In this document: piece by piece, positions 1 to 8,496 of the stretch
How positions within the stretch are numbered: the stretch's first letter is position 1
Layout: every line of letters starts with the position of its first letter
Assembly (NCBI RefSeq): GCF_000814025.1
Contig: NZ_JWLL01000004.1
Coordinates: 124,001 to 188,000, forward strand
Direction: 5' to 3'
Length of the DNA: 64,000 nt
Source of the DNA: Tateyamaria sp. ANG-S1
GTDB lineage: Bacteria > Pseudomonadota > Alphaproteobacteria > Rhodobacterales > Rhodobacteraceae
Program-made: the position numbers and the translations under genes
Notes under the pieces: model-generated
What the model was told of the DNA's origin: nothing
Databases searched by the model: none
Seen by the model: the letters and a program-made list of their open reading frames with translations, nothing else

Positions 1-651
1 CACATCCAGCTCCTGGAACCCACCGTCACCGACCGGGCTCACACCATTGGCGAGGAACACGTGCTCCAGCACCTGGGACATGAAATTCTCGTCCACCTTA
101 GTGGCGGCGACAAAGCCATACATCTCCGGCGGATTGTGCAGCGCCTCAAGTGCAGCCTGTACGTTTGCAAAGGTGTTCGGCGGCTCCAGCCCCTTCTCTG
201 CGAACAGATCGGCACGGTAGACCACCATCTGCGTCCAGCCATCGACCGGAACAGAGGCGATGTCGCCATCATAAGCCGCCATCGACAACGGACCCTCGGC
301 AAATGTGTCGCGACCCAGACCATCGACAACCTCAGTTGCCGCTTCAGTGTCCAGAATGCCCGCTTCGGCCCAGGGCAGGGCGTATTGCAGCGAATGGTAA
401 ATCACGTCGGGCAGATCACCGGCGGCAAAGGCGGCGGTCGTCCGGGTGCCAAGCTCTGTCTCGCTGACCGGAATCACTTCGACAGAATTGCCGGTCGCCG
501 CTTCGAATTGGGCCGCCATCTCCTGCTGTTTGGCCAGCCGCTCGGGCTGTTCTTCTGTGGTCCAGAACCGGATGTCCTCGGCCATCGCGGCGCCGGCGCC
601 CAGCACCAGGGCCATCGCCGTGCCGGTCATCAGACCTTTGGTTGCGGTCAT
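1..651 (-). CDS. ABC transporter sugar-binding protein, C-terminus cut by window edge
   Basis: The first 217 codons of a periplasmic family 1 extracellular solute-binding protein are present; the rest lies beyond base 1. The ATG at 651 is preceded by GGGAGGA at good spacing. The N-terminus is a Sec signal peptide ending near AMA-ED, followed by IRFWTTEEQPERLAKQ and later segments (AFAAGDLPDVIYHS, IASVPVDGWTQMVVYRADLF) typical of maltose/oligosaccharide-type binding proteins. It would deliver a sugar or polyol to an ABC permease that is not visible here. It is divergent from a LacI-family gene, and the intergenic region holds several ATTGCA palindromes, so control by that repressor is likely. 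The substrate cannot be named. Confidence 0.85.
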   Translation of the reverse strand, partial: MTATKGLMTGTAMALVLGAGAAMAEDIRFWTTEEQPERLAKQQEMAAQFEAATGNSVEVIPVSETELGTRTTAAFAAGDLPDVIYHSLQYALPWAEAGILDTEAATEVVDGLGRDTFAEGPLSMAAYDGDIASVPVDGWTQMVVYRADLFAEKGLEPPNTFANVQAALEALHNPPEMYGFVAATKVDENFMSQVLEHVFLANGVSPVGDGGFQELDV

Positions 652-732
652 GTGGTGTCCTCCCTTTGATCGTCCTTGGTCCGGCCACCTGCGCGGCACC
701 CGAACGGAACCTGCCATAAATGGTCGCAGATA

Positions 733-748
733 ATTGCAACGATGCAAT
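733..748. promoter_or_regulatory. candidate LacI-family operator, ATTGCA-N4-TGCAAT
   Basis: The sequence is ATTGCAACGATGCAAT, a palindrome with 6-base arms and 4 central bases, 82 bases upstream of the sugar-binding protein start. Its left part, ATTGCAACGAT, recurs at 832-842. Even-spaced TTGC/GCAA palindromes are usual for LacI-type repressors. Confidence 0.5.
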
Positions 749-798
749 AAAATTCTTTGCTGCAGTGCTTTTTGAAAAACCGAATAAAAATCATTGTT

Positions 799-815
799 TT
801 GCCGCATTGCGGCAA
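799..815. promoter_or_regulatory. perfect inverted repeat TTGCCGC-N3-GCGGCAA
   Basis: Seven-base perfect arms around ATT lie between the divergent sugar-binding protein and LacI genes. It may be a second operator or part of the lacI-side promoter. It differs from the ATTGCA sites, so a different regulator is possible. Confidence 0.35.
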
Positions 816-831
816 TTCGCATGAGCTTAAA

Positions 832-847
832 ATTGCAACGATACACT
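832..847. promoter_or_regulatory. second ATTGCAACGAT half-operator
   Basis: ATTGCAACGATACACT repeats the first 11 bases of the 733 site exactly, then loses the right arm. Two related sites about 100 bases apart in a divergent region would suit repression by looping or autoregulation of the LacI gene starting at 924. Confidence 0.35.
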
Positions 848-923
848 TGATTCGTTGTTGATCGACGGCCCCCGGCCTGTTCTGTTGTGACACAAAGCCA
901 ATCCCCATTTCCCAAGGCAGGCC

Positions 924-1937
924 ATGGCCGACCCGACCCGCAAACCGCCGACGCTCAAGACAATTGCCGAGATTACCGGCCTCAGCCTGTCGACCGTGTC
1001 GCTGTCCCTGCGCGATGGTTCGCGGTTGAAAAAGGAAACGCGGGACAAGATCGCGCGCGCGGCAGAGCAGGTGGGCTATGTGCCCAACCGCGCGGGCGTA
1101 CGCTTGCGCACGGGGCAGACCAATGTCCTGACGCTGGTTCTGTCACCAGCCAAGAACACCATCGACTACACCCGCCAGATGATCGAAGGGATCGGCGCGC
1201 ACTTGTCAGGCACCAAGTATCACCTGAACGTGATTCCCGATCTCCAAGGGGCCACGCCCGAGGAATCGGTGCGCTATGTTCTGCAAAACCGCACTTCGGA
1301 CGGCATCATCCTGACCCACACCAGCGCGCGTGATCCAAGGGTCCAGATGCTGATCGACGCAGACTTTCCTTTCGTGTCGCACGGGCGGACAGAGTTCTAT
1401 GCCGCCCACGCCTTTCACGACTTTCACGCCGAGCGGTATGTTGAGATGGCCGTTGAACGGCTGATTGCCCGCGGGCGCAAGCGGTTCGTGCTGGTGGCCG
1501 AGGATGACGCGACCACCAACTTTGCCAAGATCACCGGTGGCTTTCACCGCACGCTTGCGCGTCACGGCATGACGGGGGAGGTGGCGACCGAAACCGGCAT
1601 CCTGATCTCGACCGAGACGGCTCGCGCCTTTGGACAATCACTGGCGCAGCGTGCCGACCCGTTCGATGCGATCATCAGCAACAATGAACTGGCGACGCTC
1701 GCCCTGATGGGCGGGATGGCGGACAAGGGGCAGGCGCTGGGTCGCGACTACGACCTGATTTGCCGCCAGACGACCCAGATTCTGCCCACGCTCTATCCGC
1801 AGATCGACACCGTGGCCGAAAATCTGGTCGCGACGGGCCGCGAATTGGCCCGTCTGCTGATTGATCGCGTCTCAGGCGTGCCCGTGGATCAGTTGCAGAC
1901 CCTGCACGAACCAGAACCGCTCTGGCGCAGCGGCTAG
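924..1937 (+). CDS. LacI-family transcriptional regulator
   Basis: This 337-residue protein has the N-terminal LacI helix-turn-helix (residues about 10-35: TLKTIAEITGLSLSTVSLSL, then the hinge region VGYVPNRAGVRLRTGQT), followed by a periplasmic-binding-protein-like effector domain starting at NVLTLVLSP. Length is normal for the family. It is divergent from the sugar ABC binding protein, with ATTGCA palindromes between, so it most likely represses that uptake locus and releases on binding a sugar. Its TAG stop interleaves with the TAG of the convergent oxidoreductase gene within a single CTAG (1934-1937). The effector is unknown. Confidence 0.9.
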   Translation: MADPTRKPPTLKTIAEITGLSLSTVSLSLRDGSRLKKETRDKIARAAEQVGYVPNRAGVRLRTGQTNVLTLVLSPAKNTIDYTRQMIEGIGAHLSGTKYHLNVIPDLQGATPEESVRYVLQNRTSDGIILTHTSARDPRVQMLIDADFPFVSHGRTEFYAAHAFHDFHAERYVEMAVERLIARGRKRFVLVAEDDATTNFAKITGGFHRTLARHGMTGEVATETGILISTETARAFGQSLAQRADPFDAIISNNELATLALMGGMADKGQALGRDYDLICRQTTQILPTLYPQIDTVAENLVATGRELARLLIDRVSGVPVDQLQTLHEPEPLWRSG

Positions 1938-3529
1938 GCCACGCCCCGAATCAGGTCCGACGCTTTCTCGCCAATCATGATCGCCGGGGCGTTTGTGTTG
2001 CCGCTCACGATCTCGGGCATGATTGAACAGTCCGCGACGCGCAGGCCTTCGATGCCGTGCACCCGCAACTGATCGTCCACCACTGCGCTCTTGTCCGACC
2101 CCATCTTGCAGGTGCCTGTCGGGTGATAGATCGACGCGGTGTTGTTGCGTGCCCAGTCCAGCGTGGCTTCGTAGTCGTCCATGGGAAGGTCCGCATGGGG
2201 CCGATACTCTTCCGAGATTTTCGATGTCAGCGGCGCGTGGCGCGCGATTTTCCGCGCAATATTCACGCCATCCACTACCGTCCGGCAATCGGTTTCGGTG
2301 CTCAGGTAGTTCGCGATGATCTTCGGATAGGTGCGCCCGTCCTTGCTGGCGAGACGAATCTCGCCCTTTGATTCGGGGCGCAACTGGCACACGGACATGG
2401 TGAAGGCCGAGAACGGGTCAGCACCTTTGCCGGGGTTTTCTGCCGAAAGTGGCTGGACATGGAACTGAATGTCCGGCGTCTCAAGCTCTTCGCGCGTCTT
2501 CATGAACCCGGTGGCAAGGCTTGCCGCCATGGTCATCGGACCGGCCCGGAACATCATGTATTTGAGGCCGATCTTGGCCTGCCCGAACAGGCTCGAAACC
2601 TCGTCATTCAGGGTCGGTTCGTTGCACTTGTAGACCAGCCGCGCCTGCAGGTGATCCTGCAGGTTTTTACCCACACCCGGCAGGTCGGCGACCACATCAA
2701 TGCCGTGTTCCTGAAGCTGCGCTGCCTCTCCGATCCCCGACAGCATCAGAAGCTGTGGCGAGTTAATCGAACCGCCCGACAGGATCACCTCCTTGCGGGC
2801 CTTTACGGTCTGCCAGGCACCAGCCTTGTCGCGGTAGGAAACACCGGTCACCTTCTTGCCCTCCAGCTCGATCTTCTCGACCTGGGCATGGGTGACGATG
2901 TTCAGATTGTCCCGGCTGCGGGCCGGGTTCAGGAACGCCACGGCAGACGAACAGCGCCGTCCATTGCGGGCGGTTAATTGAAAGAAACCAACACCTTCCT
3001 GATCGGCGCCGTTGTAATCGGGGTTGAACTTGTAGCCCGCTGCCTGCGCCGCCGCGACCCACGCATCGGTGATCGGGCGCTGGATGCGCATGTTGGACAC
3101 CGACAGGTTGCCCTGATCGCCATGAAACTCATCCGCACCGCGCTCATTCTTCTCGGACCGCTTGAACAGGGGCAGCACATCGTCCCACGCCCAGCCGCGA
3201 TTGCCCATCTGTGCCCAGCGGTCATAATCCTGCGGTTGCCCGCGAACATAGAGCAACCCGTTCAGCGACGACGACCCGCCCAGCACCTTGCCGCGCGGCC
3301 ACTCGATGGACCGGCCATTCAGGCCCGGATCTGGTTCGGTCTTGTAGCACCAGTCGACATTCGGATTGTGGATTGTCTTGAAGTACCCCACGGGAATGTG
3401 AATCCACGGATTCCAGTCCCGGCCGCCCGCTTCAAGCAATACAACCTTGGTATTTGGGTCCGCACTTAGCCGGTTTGCGATCACGCAGCCCGCACTTCCG
3501 GCTCCCACGATGACATAATCGGCTTCCAA
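1934..3529 (-). CDS. GMC-family FAD-dependent oxidoreductase (choline/alcohol dehydrogenase-like)
   Basis: This 531-residue flavoenzyme starts with the dinucleotide-binding motif YVIVGAGSAGCVIANRL (residues 5-21) and has the GMC signature PRGKVLGGSSSLNGLLYVRG near residue 80. The C-terminal catalytic and FAD-contacting block contains YHPTGTCKMG, then SGNTNAPAIMIGEKA. The family oxidises primary alcohols such as choline, polyethylene glycol or aliphatic alcohols to aldehydes. No betaine aldehyde dehydrogenase or BetI is adjacent, so betA is not justified. It is divergent from a TRAP operon and may act on the imported compound. Confidence 0.88.
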   Translation of the reverse strand: MEADYVIVGAGSAGCVIANRLSADPNTKVVLLEAGGRDWNPWIHIPVGYFKTIHNPNVDWCYKTEPDPGLNGRSIEWPRGKVLGGSSSLNGLLYVRGQPQDYDRWAQMGNRGWAWDDVLPLFKRSEKNERGADEFHGDQGNLSVSNMRIQRPITDAWVAAAQAAGYKFNPDYNGADQEGVGFFQLTARNGRRCSSAVAFLNPARSRDNLNIVTHAQVEKIELEGKKVTGVSYRDKAGAWQTVKARKEVILSGGSINSPQLLMLSGIGEAAQLQEHGIDVVADLPGVGKNLQDHLQARLVYKCNEPTLNDEVSSLFGQAKIGLKYMMFRAGPMTMAASLATGFMKTREELETPDIQFHVQPLSAENPGKGADPFSAFTMSVCQLRPESKGEIRLASKDGRTYPKIIANYLSTETDCRTVVDGVNIARKIARHAPLTSKISEEYRPHADLPMDDYEATLDWARNNTASIYHPTGTCKMGSDKSAVVDDQLRVHGIEGLRVADCSIMPEIVSGNTNAPAIMIGEKASDLIRGVA

Positions 3530-3597
3530 AATGACCCCTCCCGTCTTTAAGATGAAAAAAAGACTAGGCAGATTGTTTAAGCTGCGCTAGCCTTTTC

Positions 3598-3614
3598 TGA
3601 GATAAAACGTCTCA
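3598..3614. promoter_or_regulatory. candidate operator TGAGA-N7-TCTCA upstream of TRAP operon
   Basis: A perfect 5-base inverted repeat, TGAGA-TAAAACG-TCTCA, lies 24 bases upstream of the TRAP binding protein start, in the 109-base region divergent to the GMC gene. The short arms make this tentative. The nearby IclR gene at 7058 is the natural candidate regulator. Confidence 0.25.
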
Positions 3615-3638
3615 ATAATGCGTATCAGGGAGGATTGC

Positions 3639-4871
3639 ATGAAACTTGAGAAAAACCTCGCGGGCATTTCGCGCCGCGATCTTTTCCGTGTGGCTGGTCG
3701 CTATGGCCTGAGCTCCACGCTGCTTGCAGCGGGCAGCTTTGGTGGCGCGATGAGCCTTGCCAATCTGGCAGCAGCCGCGGAATCAACCTACGAGAAACGC
3801 TTCTCGAAAGAGCCCAAGCACACGCTGAAGTTCGGCGCGGCTGGCTTCAACCAGCAGAACCTGCTGATCGAGCGTGCCGGCTGCCTTGAGTTTGCCCGCG
3901 ACCTCGAAGAGCGCACGGACGGGGAGATTCGTGTCGAGTTCATCGGGAACAACCAGATCTGCGGCCAGCTGTCCTGCGTGGAGAAAGCCCAGCAGGGGAT
4001 CGTCGACATCTACGCGGCCTCGACCCAGAACTCCGCCGGTGGCGCGCCCTATCTGAACGTGCTCGACTACGCCTACATGTTCCGCAACCGGGCCGACCAG
4101 TACCACTTCATGTACAGCCCGGACAGCCAACGCATCCTGCGTGATCCGTTCGAAAAGCGTCACGGCCTGAAGTTCCTCTTCACCCACGCCGAATTGCGCG
4201 GGATCCAGCTGGGTCTCGCTTGGGAAGACAAGCCCACGGTCGACAACATCGACGTATTGCGCGGCACGAAGAACCGCGTGACGGGCACGCAGCTTGGCCG
4301 TATTGCCATGAACGCTCTGGGCCTGAACCCCGTGCCCGTTGCATGGGAAGAAACGCTCGACGGTCTGAAGCAGGGCCTGATCGACGGCGCCGAAACATGG
4401 GCATCGGCCGTGGCCTACGCCAACATGTCGCCCGTTGTCAGCCAATGTGTGGACCTGCGCTTCTTCTGCGGGACCGAGCACACGGCGATGAACGCCCAAA
4501 GCTTCGACAACCTCGGCGGTGAGCTGCAGGATGCCGTCATGGAAGCGTCGTATCTGACACAGGTGCACGTCCAGGCCGCAAACGAAGCCGCTCTGGTCAA
4601 CACCGTTGGTTTCTCGCACCCGCACCAGGGTCCGGACACCATCTTTGCCAAGAACAACGTGCGCGTCGCCGCACTGTCCGATGCAGAGATCAAGAAAGCG
4701 GAAGAGCAGTGCTCGCCCGAGTTCCAACCGCAACTGTGGGAGCAGTGGCGCGAGCGGATCAACGGCTGGGCCGGTGGCATCGACACGTACCAGGAAATCT
4801 ACGACAGCGTGCGTCAGAACACGCATACCCTGGCCGAAAACGTCGAGCCCCGTCGCTGGTGGCGCGGCTAA
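3639..4871 (+). CDS. TRAP transporter substrate-binding protein, DctP type, Tat-exported
   Basis: The 410-residue protein carries a twin-arginine leader (SRRDLFRVAG at residues 11-20, then a hydrophobic stretch ending in ANLAAAAES). The DctP fold follows, with conserved features such as TRAP-type ETWASAVAYA and the binding-helix region around RGTKNRVTGTQLGRIAMNAL. It captures an organic acid or related ligand in the periplasm for the DctQM permease encoded next. I chose the ATG at 3639 because GGGAGGATTGC precedes it directly; an in-frame ATG at 3618 has no such site. Tat export is less common than Sec for DctP proteins. A terminator-like hairpin overlaps the stop codon. Confidence 0.9.
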   Translation: MKLEKNLAGISRRDLFRVAGRYGLSSTLLAAGSFGGAMSLANLAAAAESTYEKRFSKEPKHTLKFGAAGFNQQNLLIERAGCLEFARDLEERTDGEIRVEFIGNNQICGQLSCVEKAQQGIVDIYAASTQNSAGGAPYLNVLDYAYMFRNRADQYHFMYSPDSQRILRDPFEKRHGLKFLFTHAELRGIQLGLAWEDKPTVDNIDVLRGTKNRVTGTQLGRIAMNALGLNPVPVAWEETLDGLKQGLIDGAETWASAVAYANMSPVVSQCVDLRFFCGTEHTAMNAQSFDNLGGELQDAVMEASYLTQVHVQAANEAALVNTVGFSHPHQGPDTIFAKNNVRVAALSDAEIKKAEEQCSPEFQPQLWEQWRERINGWAGGIDTYQEIYDSVRQNTHTLAENVEPRRWWRG

Positions 4872-4888
4872 TCCGCAGCCGGATTTTT
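4870..4888 (+). terminator. terminator-like hairpin after the TRAP binding protein
   Basis: AATCCG-CAGC-CGGATT is followed by TTTC, giving a 6-base stem and a run of five T. It begins inside the stop codon of the binding-protein gene while dctQ and dctM continue downstream. Partial termination here would give the usual excess of binding protein over permease. Confidence 0.45.
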
Positions 4889-4901
4889 CACAAAATCAAA
4901 C

Positions 4902-4925
4902 GCTTGGGCGCAAGTCCGCCCAAGC
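4902..4925 (+). promoter_or_regulatory. intercistronic stem-loop, 9-base perfect stem
   Basis: GCTTGGGCG-CAAGTC-CGCCCAAGC forms a perfect 9-base stem with a 6-base loop and no T run. Lying between the TRAP binding protein and small permease genes, it could protect the 3' end of the upstream message. Confidence 0.45.
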
Positions 4926-5018
4926 ACCATCCATGCCGGTTCACGCTGGCGTGGATTTCCGTATCCTGACACGGGCGAGATGTCGGAGCGGCTTTGCCAG
5001 GCACGAGGGAGGTGCATC

Positions 5019-5690
5019 ATGGACATGATCACGGGCATGGGAGAGATTATCTCCGCCCTAATGACGGCCGACTCGTTCGAGCTGCAAACCGCCCTGCGTG
5101 GCAATTCCGGGATGTGGCCTCTGGGCTTTATCGCCACGCTGATTGGCGGCGTCTTGGTCGCATTGCTCTACCGCGCGGTGCCGTTCATTGAACGCAACCT
5201 CGAACCGGCGGTGATGGTCGTGGCCTACCTCGCCATCGGCTACATCATCTTCGCGGGCGTGATCCAGCGCTTCTACCTCAGCGGCCAGCCCGCGTGGTCC
5301 ACGACCCTGCCGCCCTTCCTGTTCCTCGTCATGACGTGGGTCGGGTGCAGCTATAACGTCAAGCTGCGCACGCACCTCGCCTTTGCCGAATTCCGCCGCA
5401 GCGCGCCGCGCGCCGTGCAGTTTGCCCTTCTGATCCTCGACGCGATCCTGTGGTTCTGCTTTGCCTGGATCGTGGTGGTGACCACCTCGCAAGAGACCGT
5501 CCGCGCTGCCGCCAACTTCGCCATCATGCTCGGCACCGACAATGTTATGCAGTGGTGGTTCCTGGGCACCGTGCCCATCGCCTTCATCCTGCTGACAGCC
5601 CGCGTGTTCGAAAACCTGGCAAAAGACATCAACAAATACAAAAACGGTAACGAGATGATCGAAGCCGCCGTGATCGGAGGTGACGCATGA
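5019..5690 (+). CDS. TRAP transporter small permease subunit, DctQ family
   Basis: A 223-residue membrane protein with about four hydrophobic helices (roughly residues 33-50, 62-82, 92-107, 130-150) and a fifth near 175-192. It is the small DctQ subunit that pairs with DctM. The ATG at 5019 is preceded by GAGGGAGGTG; the in-frame ATG at 4980 lacks a ribosome site. It is somewhat longer than the commonest DctQ proteins (about 160-200 residues), with an added N-terminal stretch. Its last four bases overlap the start of dctM (ATGA), indicating translational coupling. Confidence 0.85.
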   Translation: MDMITGMGEIISALMTADSFELQTALRGNSGMWPLGFIATLIGGVLVALLYRAVPFIERNLEPAVMVVAYLAIGYIIFAGVIQRFYLSGQPAWSTTLPPFLFLVMTWVGCSYNVKLRTHLAFAEFRRSAPRAVQFALLILDAILWFCFAWIVVVTTSQETVRAAANFAIMLGTDNVMQWWFLGTVPIAFILLTARVFENLAKDINKYKNGNEMIEAAVIGGDA

Positions 5691-7045
5691 GCGATCCAAC
5701 CCTCATCACGCTGATCTCCATCGGCGTTACCCTGTTCTTCATGATGGGCGTGCCCGTCTTCCTCGTCATCGCCTATTGGGTCATCGGCATGTCCTACGTG
5801 CTGGACCTGCAACTTCTGAACATGGGCGCGGCCCTGCAGGACGTGTTCACCGACGGCTTCGCGCTTCTGGCCATGCCGCTCTTCATCCTGACGGGTGACC
5901 TGATCAACCGCTCCGGCATCGCGCGGCGTCTGTCTGACTTCGCCTATGCCTGCCTCGGCTGGATCAGGGGCGGCCTCGCCATGGCGTCGCTCGGCGCGTG
6001 CGGCCTTTTCGCTGCGATCTCCGGCTCGAACTCGGCCACCACGGCCACCATCGGTTCGATGCTGCACCCTGAAATGGTCAAGGGCGGCTATGACGAACGC
6101 TTCTCTGCCGCCACAGCGGCTGCGGGCGGCACCGTCGGCATCATCATCCCGCCGTCGATCATCTTCATCGTCTACGGCTTCCTGATGAACCTGCCGATCT
6201 CGGACCTGTTCGTTGCCGGTATCATCCCGGGCTCGCTCATGGTTCTGGGCATGATGCTCGCCTGCTTCATCATCTGCTGGCGCAACGGCTGGGGCTATCT
6301 GATCGCTCTGTCGCCCTTCCGGGTCTTCAAAACGGGCCTCGGTGCGTGGCTTGGCTTCTTCGCCATCGGCCTCGTGCTCTGGGGCATCTACACCGGCAAG
6401 TTCTCGCCCACCGAGGCGGCGGGCGTGACCGTCGGCTTCGGGATCATCGCGGGCCTTGCCAGCTGGGTGATTTCCAAGACGCTCAAGATGGACCAGACCA
6501 AGGATTGGTCTGAGAAATCCGCCGTCTCCATGCTGGTGGTCGAAGGGTTCACCATTCCGCAAATCCCGGGCATCGTGATGCGTTCCGCTCAGATCACGGG
6601 CATCCTCGCACCGCTGATCGCGATTTCAGTGGTGATGCAGCAAATCCTGTCGCTCTTGGGCGCGCAGGAGGTCATCGGCAACTTCGTGACGTCGATGGGC
6701 GGGTTCTATCCAGTGCTCTTCACCGCAATGGCCATCGTGTTCATCTTCGGCATGGTGCTGGAATCGCTGCCGGTGACGATCATCCTTGCACCGATCTTGG
6801 CGCCTATCGCGGCCAATATCGGTGTCGATCCGGTCCACTTTGCGGTGATCTTCCTGGTCGGGGCCTCCATCGGCTTCATCACGCCGCCCTATGGCTTGAA
6901 CCTATACGTCGCGTCAGGCGTGACAGGCGTTCCCTACTTCAAGCTGTTGCGCTATACGGTGCCCTATCTGTTTGCCCTGATTTCAGTGTGGATCCTGGTG
7001 TCGCTGGTTCCTGACCTCGCCCTGATCCTGCTGCCGGAAAGATAA
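5687..7045 (+). CDS. TRAP transporter large permease subunit, DctM family
   Basis: A 452-residue polytopic protein with DctM hallmarks: PLFILTGDLINRSGIARRL near residue 65, ACGLFAAISGSNSATTATIG near 105 and GGTVGIIIPPSIIFIVYG near 147, ending with IGFITPPYGLNLYVASGV. It is the ion-coupled transport subunit of the DctPQM system encoded from 3639. The gene is slightly longer than usual for DctM (about 425-430) because of an insertion near residues 255-290 (KTLKMDQTKDWSEKSAV). The IclR regulator follows 12 bases downstream. Confidence 0.92.
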   Translation: MSDPTLITLISIGVTLFFMMGVPVFLVIAYWVIGMSYVLDLQLLNMGAALQDVFTDGFALLAMPLFILTGDLINRSGIARRLSDFAYACLGWIRGGLAMASLGACGLFAAISGSNSATTATIGSMLHPEMVKGGYDERFSAATAAAGGTVGIIIPPSIIFIVYGFLMNLPISDLFVAGIIPGSLMVLGMMLACFIICWRNGWGYLIALSPFRVFKTGLGAWLGFFAIGLVLWGIYTGKFSPTEAAGVTVGFGIIAGLASWVISKTLKMDQTKDWSEKSAVSMLVVEGFTIPQIPGIVMRSAQITGILAPLIAISVVMQQILSLLGAQEVIGNFVTSMGGFYPVLFTAMAIVFIFGMVLESLPVTIILAPILAPIAANIGVDPVHFAVIFLVGASIGFITPPYGLNLYVASGVTGVPYFKLLRYTVPYLFALISVWILVSLVPDLALILLPER

Positions 7046-7057
7046 GCCGCACGCGCC

Positions 7058-7837
7058 ATGCCTGACGATCACCGCTCCCGCAAGGACACCCAAATCCCCA
7101 CCAATCTGCGCCTGCTGATGGTGATGGAAGAGGTTGCCAAGCGCGGAGTGGCCGTCAAACCGACAGACCTGATCGACGCATTGGGTCTGCCGAAACCCAC
7201 CGTCCACCGGCTCTTGCAAACGGCCGAGAGCGAGGGGTTCCTGCAACGCGACCTCGACGGGCGCAGCTACGGCCCCGGGCCCCGTCTGCGGGCCTTGGCC
7301 ATCAGCACCGTATCGTCCGAACACCTGCGCACCGCGCGCCTCACGATCCTGCGCAGTGTGGCGGAAGAGGTGGGCGAGACCTGCAACCTCGCGACAGCGG
7401 ATCGTGAAGGCATGACCTATCTCGACCGCGTCGAAACCCAATGGCCGCTCCGCATCCAACTGCCCATCGGCAGCCAGGTGCCATTCCACTGCACCGCGTC
7501 GGGCAAGATGTACCTCTCGACCCTGCGCCCCCACATCCTGCGCACGGTCCTCACCGCCCGCCCGCTTGAGGCACATACCGAAGGCACGCTGACCGACCTC
7601 GACAAGATCAAGGCCGAGCTGGAGGCTACCCGCCTGCGCGGCTACTCCACCGACAATGAAGAGTTCATGCCCGGCATGGCCGCCGTCGCTGTCCCGATCT
7701 GGGACGGGCAGGGCAAGCTGCTCGCGACCATCTCTGCCCACGCACCCATCCAGCGCCGTAGCCTCGTGGACCTGATCGACTTTCTGCCCGCCCTCCGCCG
7801 CGGGTCCGAAGAGCTGACCAAGCTGCACACGTCCTAA
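7058..7837 (+). CDS. IclR-family transcriptional regulator
   Basis: A 259-residue regulator with an N-terminal winged helix (about residues 8-70: NLRLLMVMEEVAKRGVAVKP, then IDALGLPKPTVHRLLQTAE) and a C-terminal IclR effector domain containing CTASGKMYLS, TPGMAAVAVPIW-like and ISAHAPIQRR segments. It is 12 bases after dctM on the same strand and is likely co-transcribed, so it probably controls the TRAP operon in response to its substrate or a breakdown product. Its TAA stop overlaps the stop of the convergent GntR gene by four bases. Confidence 0.9.
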   Translation: MPDDHRSRKDTQIPTNLRLLMVMEEVAKRGVAVKPTDLIDALGLPKPTVHRLLQTAESEGFLQRDLDGRSYGPGPRLRALAISTVSSEHLRTARLTILRSVAEEVGETCNLATADREGMTYLDRVETQWPLRIQLPIGSQVPFHCTASGKMYLSTLRPHILRTVLTARPLEAHTEGTLTDLDKIKAELEATRLRGYSTDNEEFMPGMAAVAVPIWDGQGKLLATISAHAPIQRRSLVDLIDFLPALRRGSEELTKLHTS

Positions 7838-8496
7838 AGCCCGTGAAACTGGTGCTTTTCGAGTAGAGCCACCAACATATCCCGCGCTGCCTGCCGATGC
7901 GCATGGTGCGTATCATGCGCCACCTGCGCATCCCCTCGCGCGATGGCCTGATAGACCACCCGATGATCCTCGTTCGACTGCTTCGGCTTGGGCCGCATGA
8001 ACAACGTCGTCGCCCGCGCGCGGCGCACCTGATCGCGCATGACGGACACCACCATGCTCAACCGCGCATTGCGACCCAGCCGCACCAACTCCCGGTGAAA
8101 CCGGTCATCCGCCTCTGCCCAAGCGCGCAGATCATCCACAGCCAAGGCCGCATCCATATCCCGAATGGCCGTCGCCAGATTGGCCAGATCCGCTTTTGAA
8201 TACTGCGCCTCTGCCGCACGAGCCGCCGCCAAACTCTCCAACTCCGTCAGAATGTCGTAAATCTCAGCCATGTCGTCTGCCGACACCGGCGTGATACGAA
8301 TGCCCCGCCGCGGCCGCATTTCAACCAACCCCTGCGCCTGCAACATCAACGCCGCCTCGCGCACCGGCGTCCGGGACATGCCCAGCTTCTCGGCCAGTTC
8401 CGTCTCCAGATGATCCGACCCTGGCGGCAACTCCCCGGCAAAGATCATCTGGCGCAGCGCCGACACGGCCCGTTCCACATTGCTCATGGCCCCCAT
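7834..8496 (-). CDS. GntR-family regulator with FCD domain
   Basis: A 220-residue regulator with an N-terminal winged helix (LETELAEKLGMSRTPVREAALMLQAQGLVEMRPRRGIRI in pieces) and an all-helical FCD domain (DILTELESLAAARAAE, DDRFHRELVRLGRN, HRVVYQAIARGD with metal-binding His/Asp pattern). It is the third gene of an operon behind a sugar-acid-type dehydrogenase and a Gfo/Idh protein, with a stop/start overlap TGATG at 8494-8498. FCD regulators of such loci usually sense a sugar acid or other carboxylate. A GTG at 8499 is an alternative start; GGAGGAGG precedes both. Confidence 0.88.
   Translation of the reverse strand: MGAMSNVERAVSALRQMIFAGELPPGSDHLETELAEKLGMSRTPVREAALMLQAQGLVEMRPRRGIRITPVSADDMAEIYDILTELESLAAARAAEAQYSKADLANLATAIRDMDAALAVDDLRAWAEADDRFHRELVRLGRNARLSMVVSVMRDQVRRARATTLFMRPKPKQSNEDHRVVYQAIARGDAQVAHDTHHAHRQAARDMLVALLEKHQFHGL

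Noticed and set aside
1934-3529. Naming the GMC oxidoreductase betA (choline dehydrogenase)
   Set aside because: Neither betB nor betI nor a choline transporter is adjacent, and GMC subfamilies cannot be separated reliably by eye.
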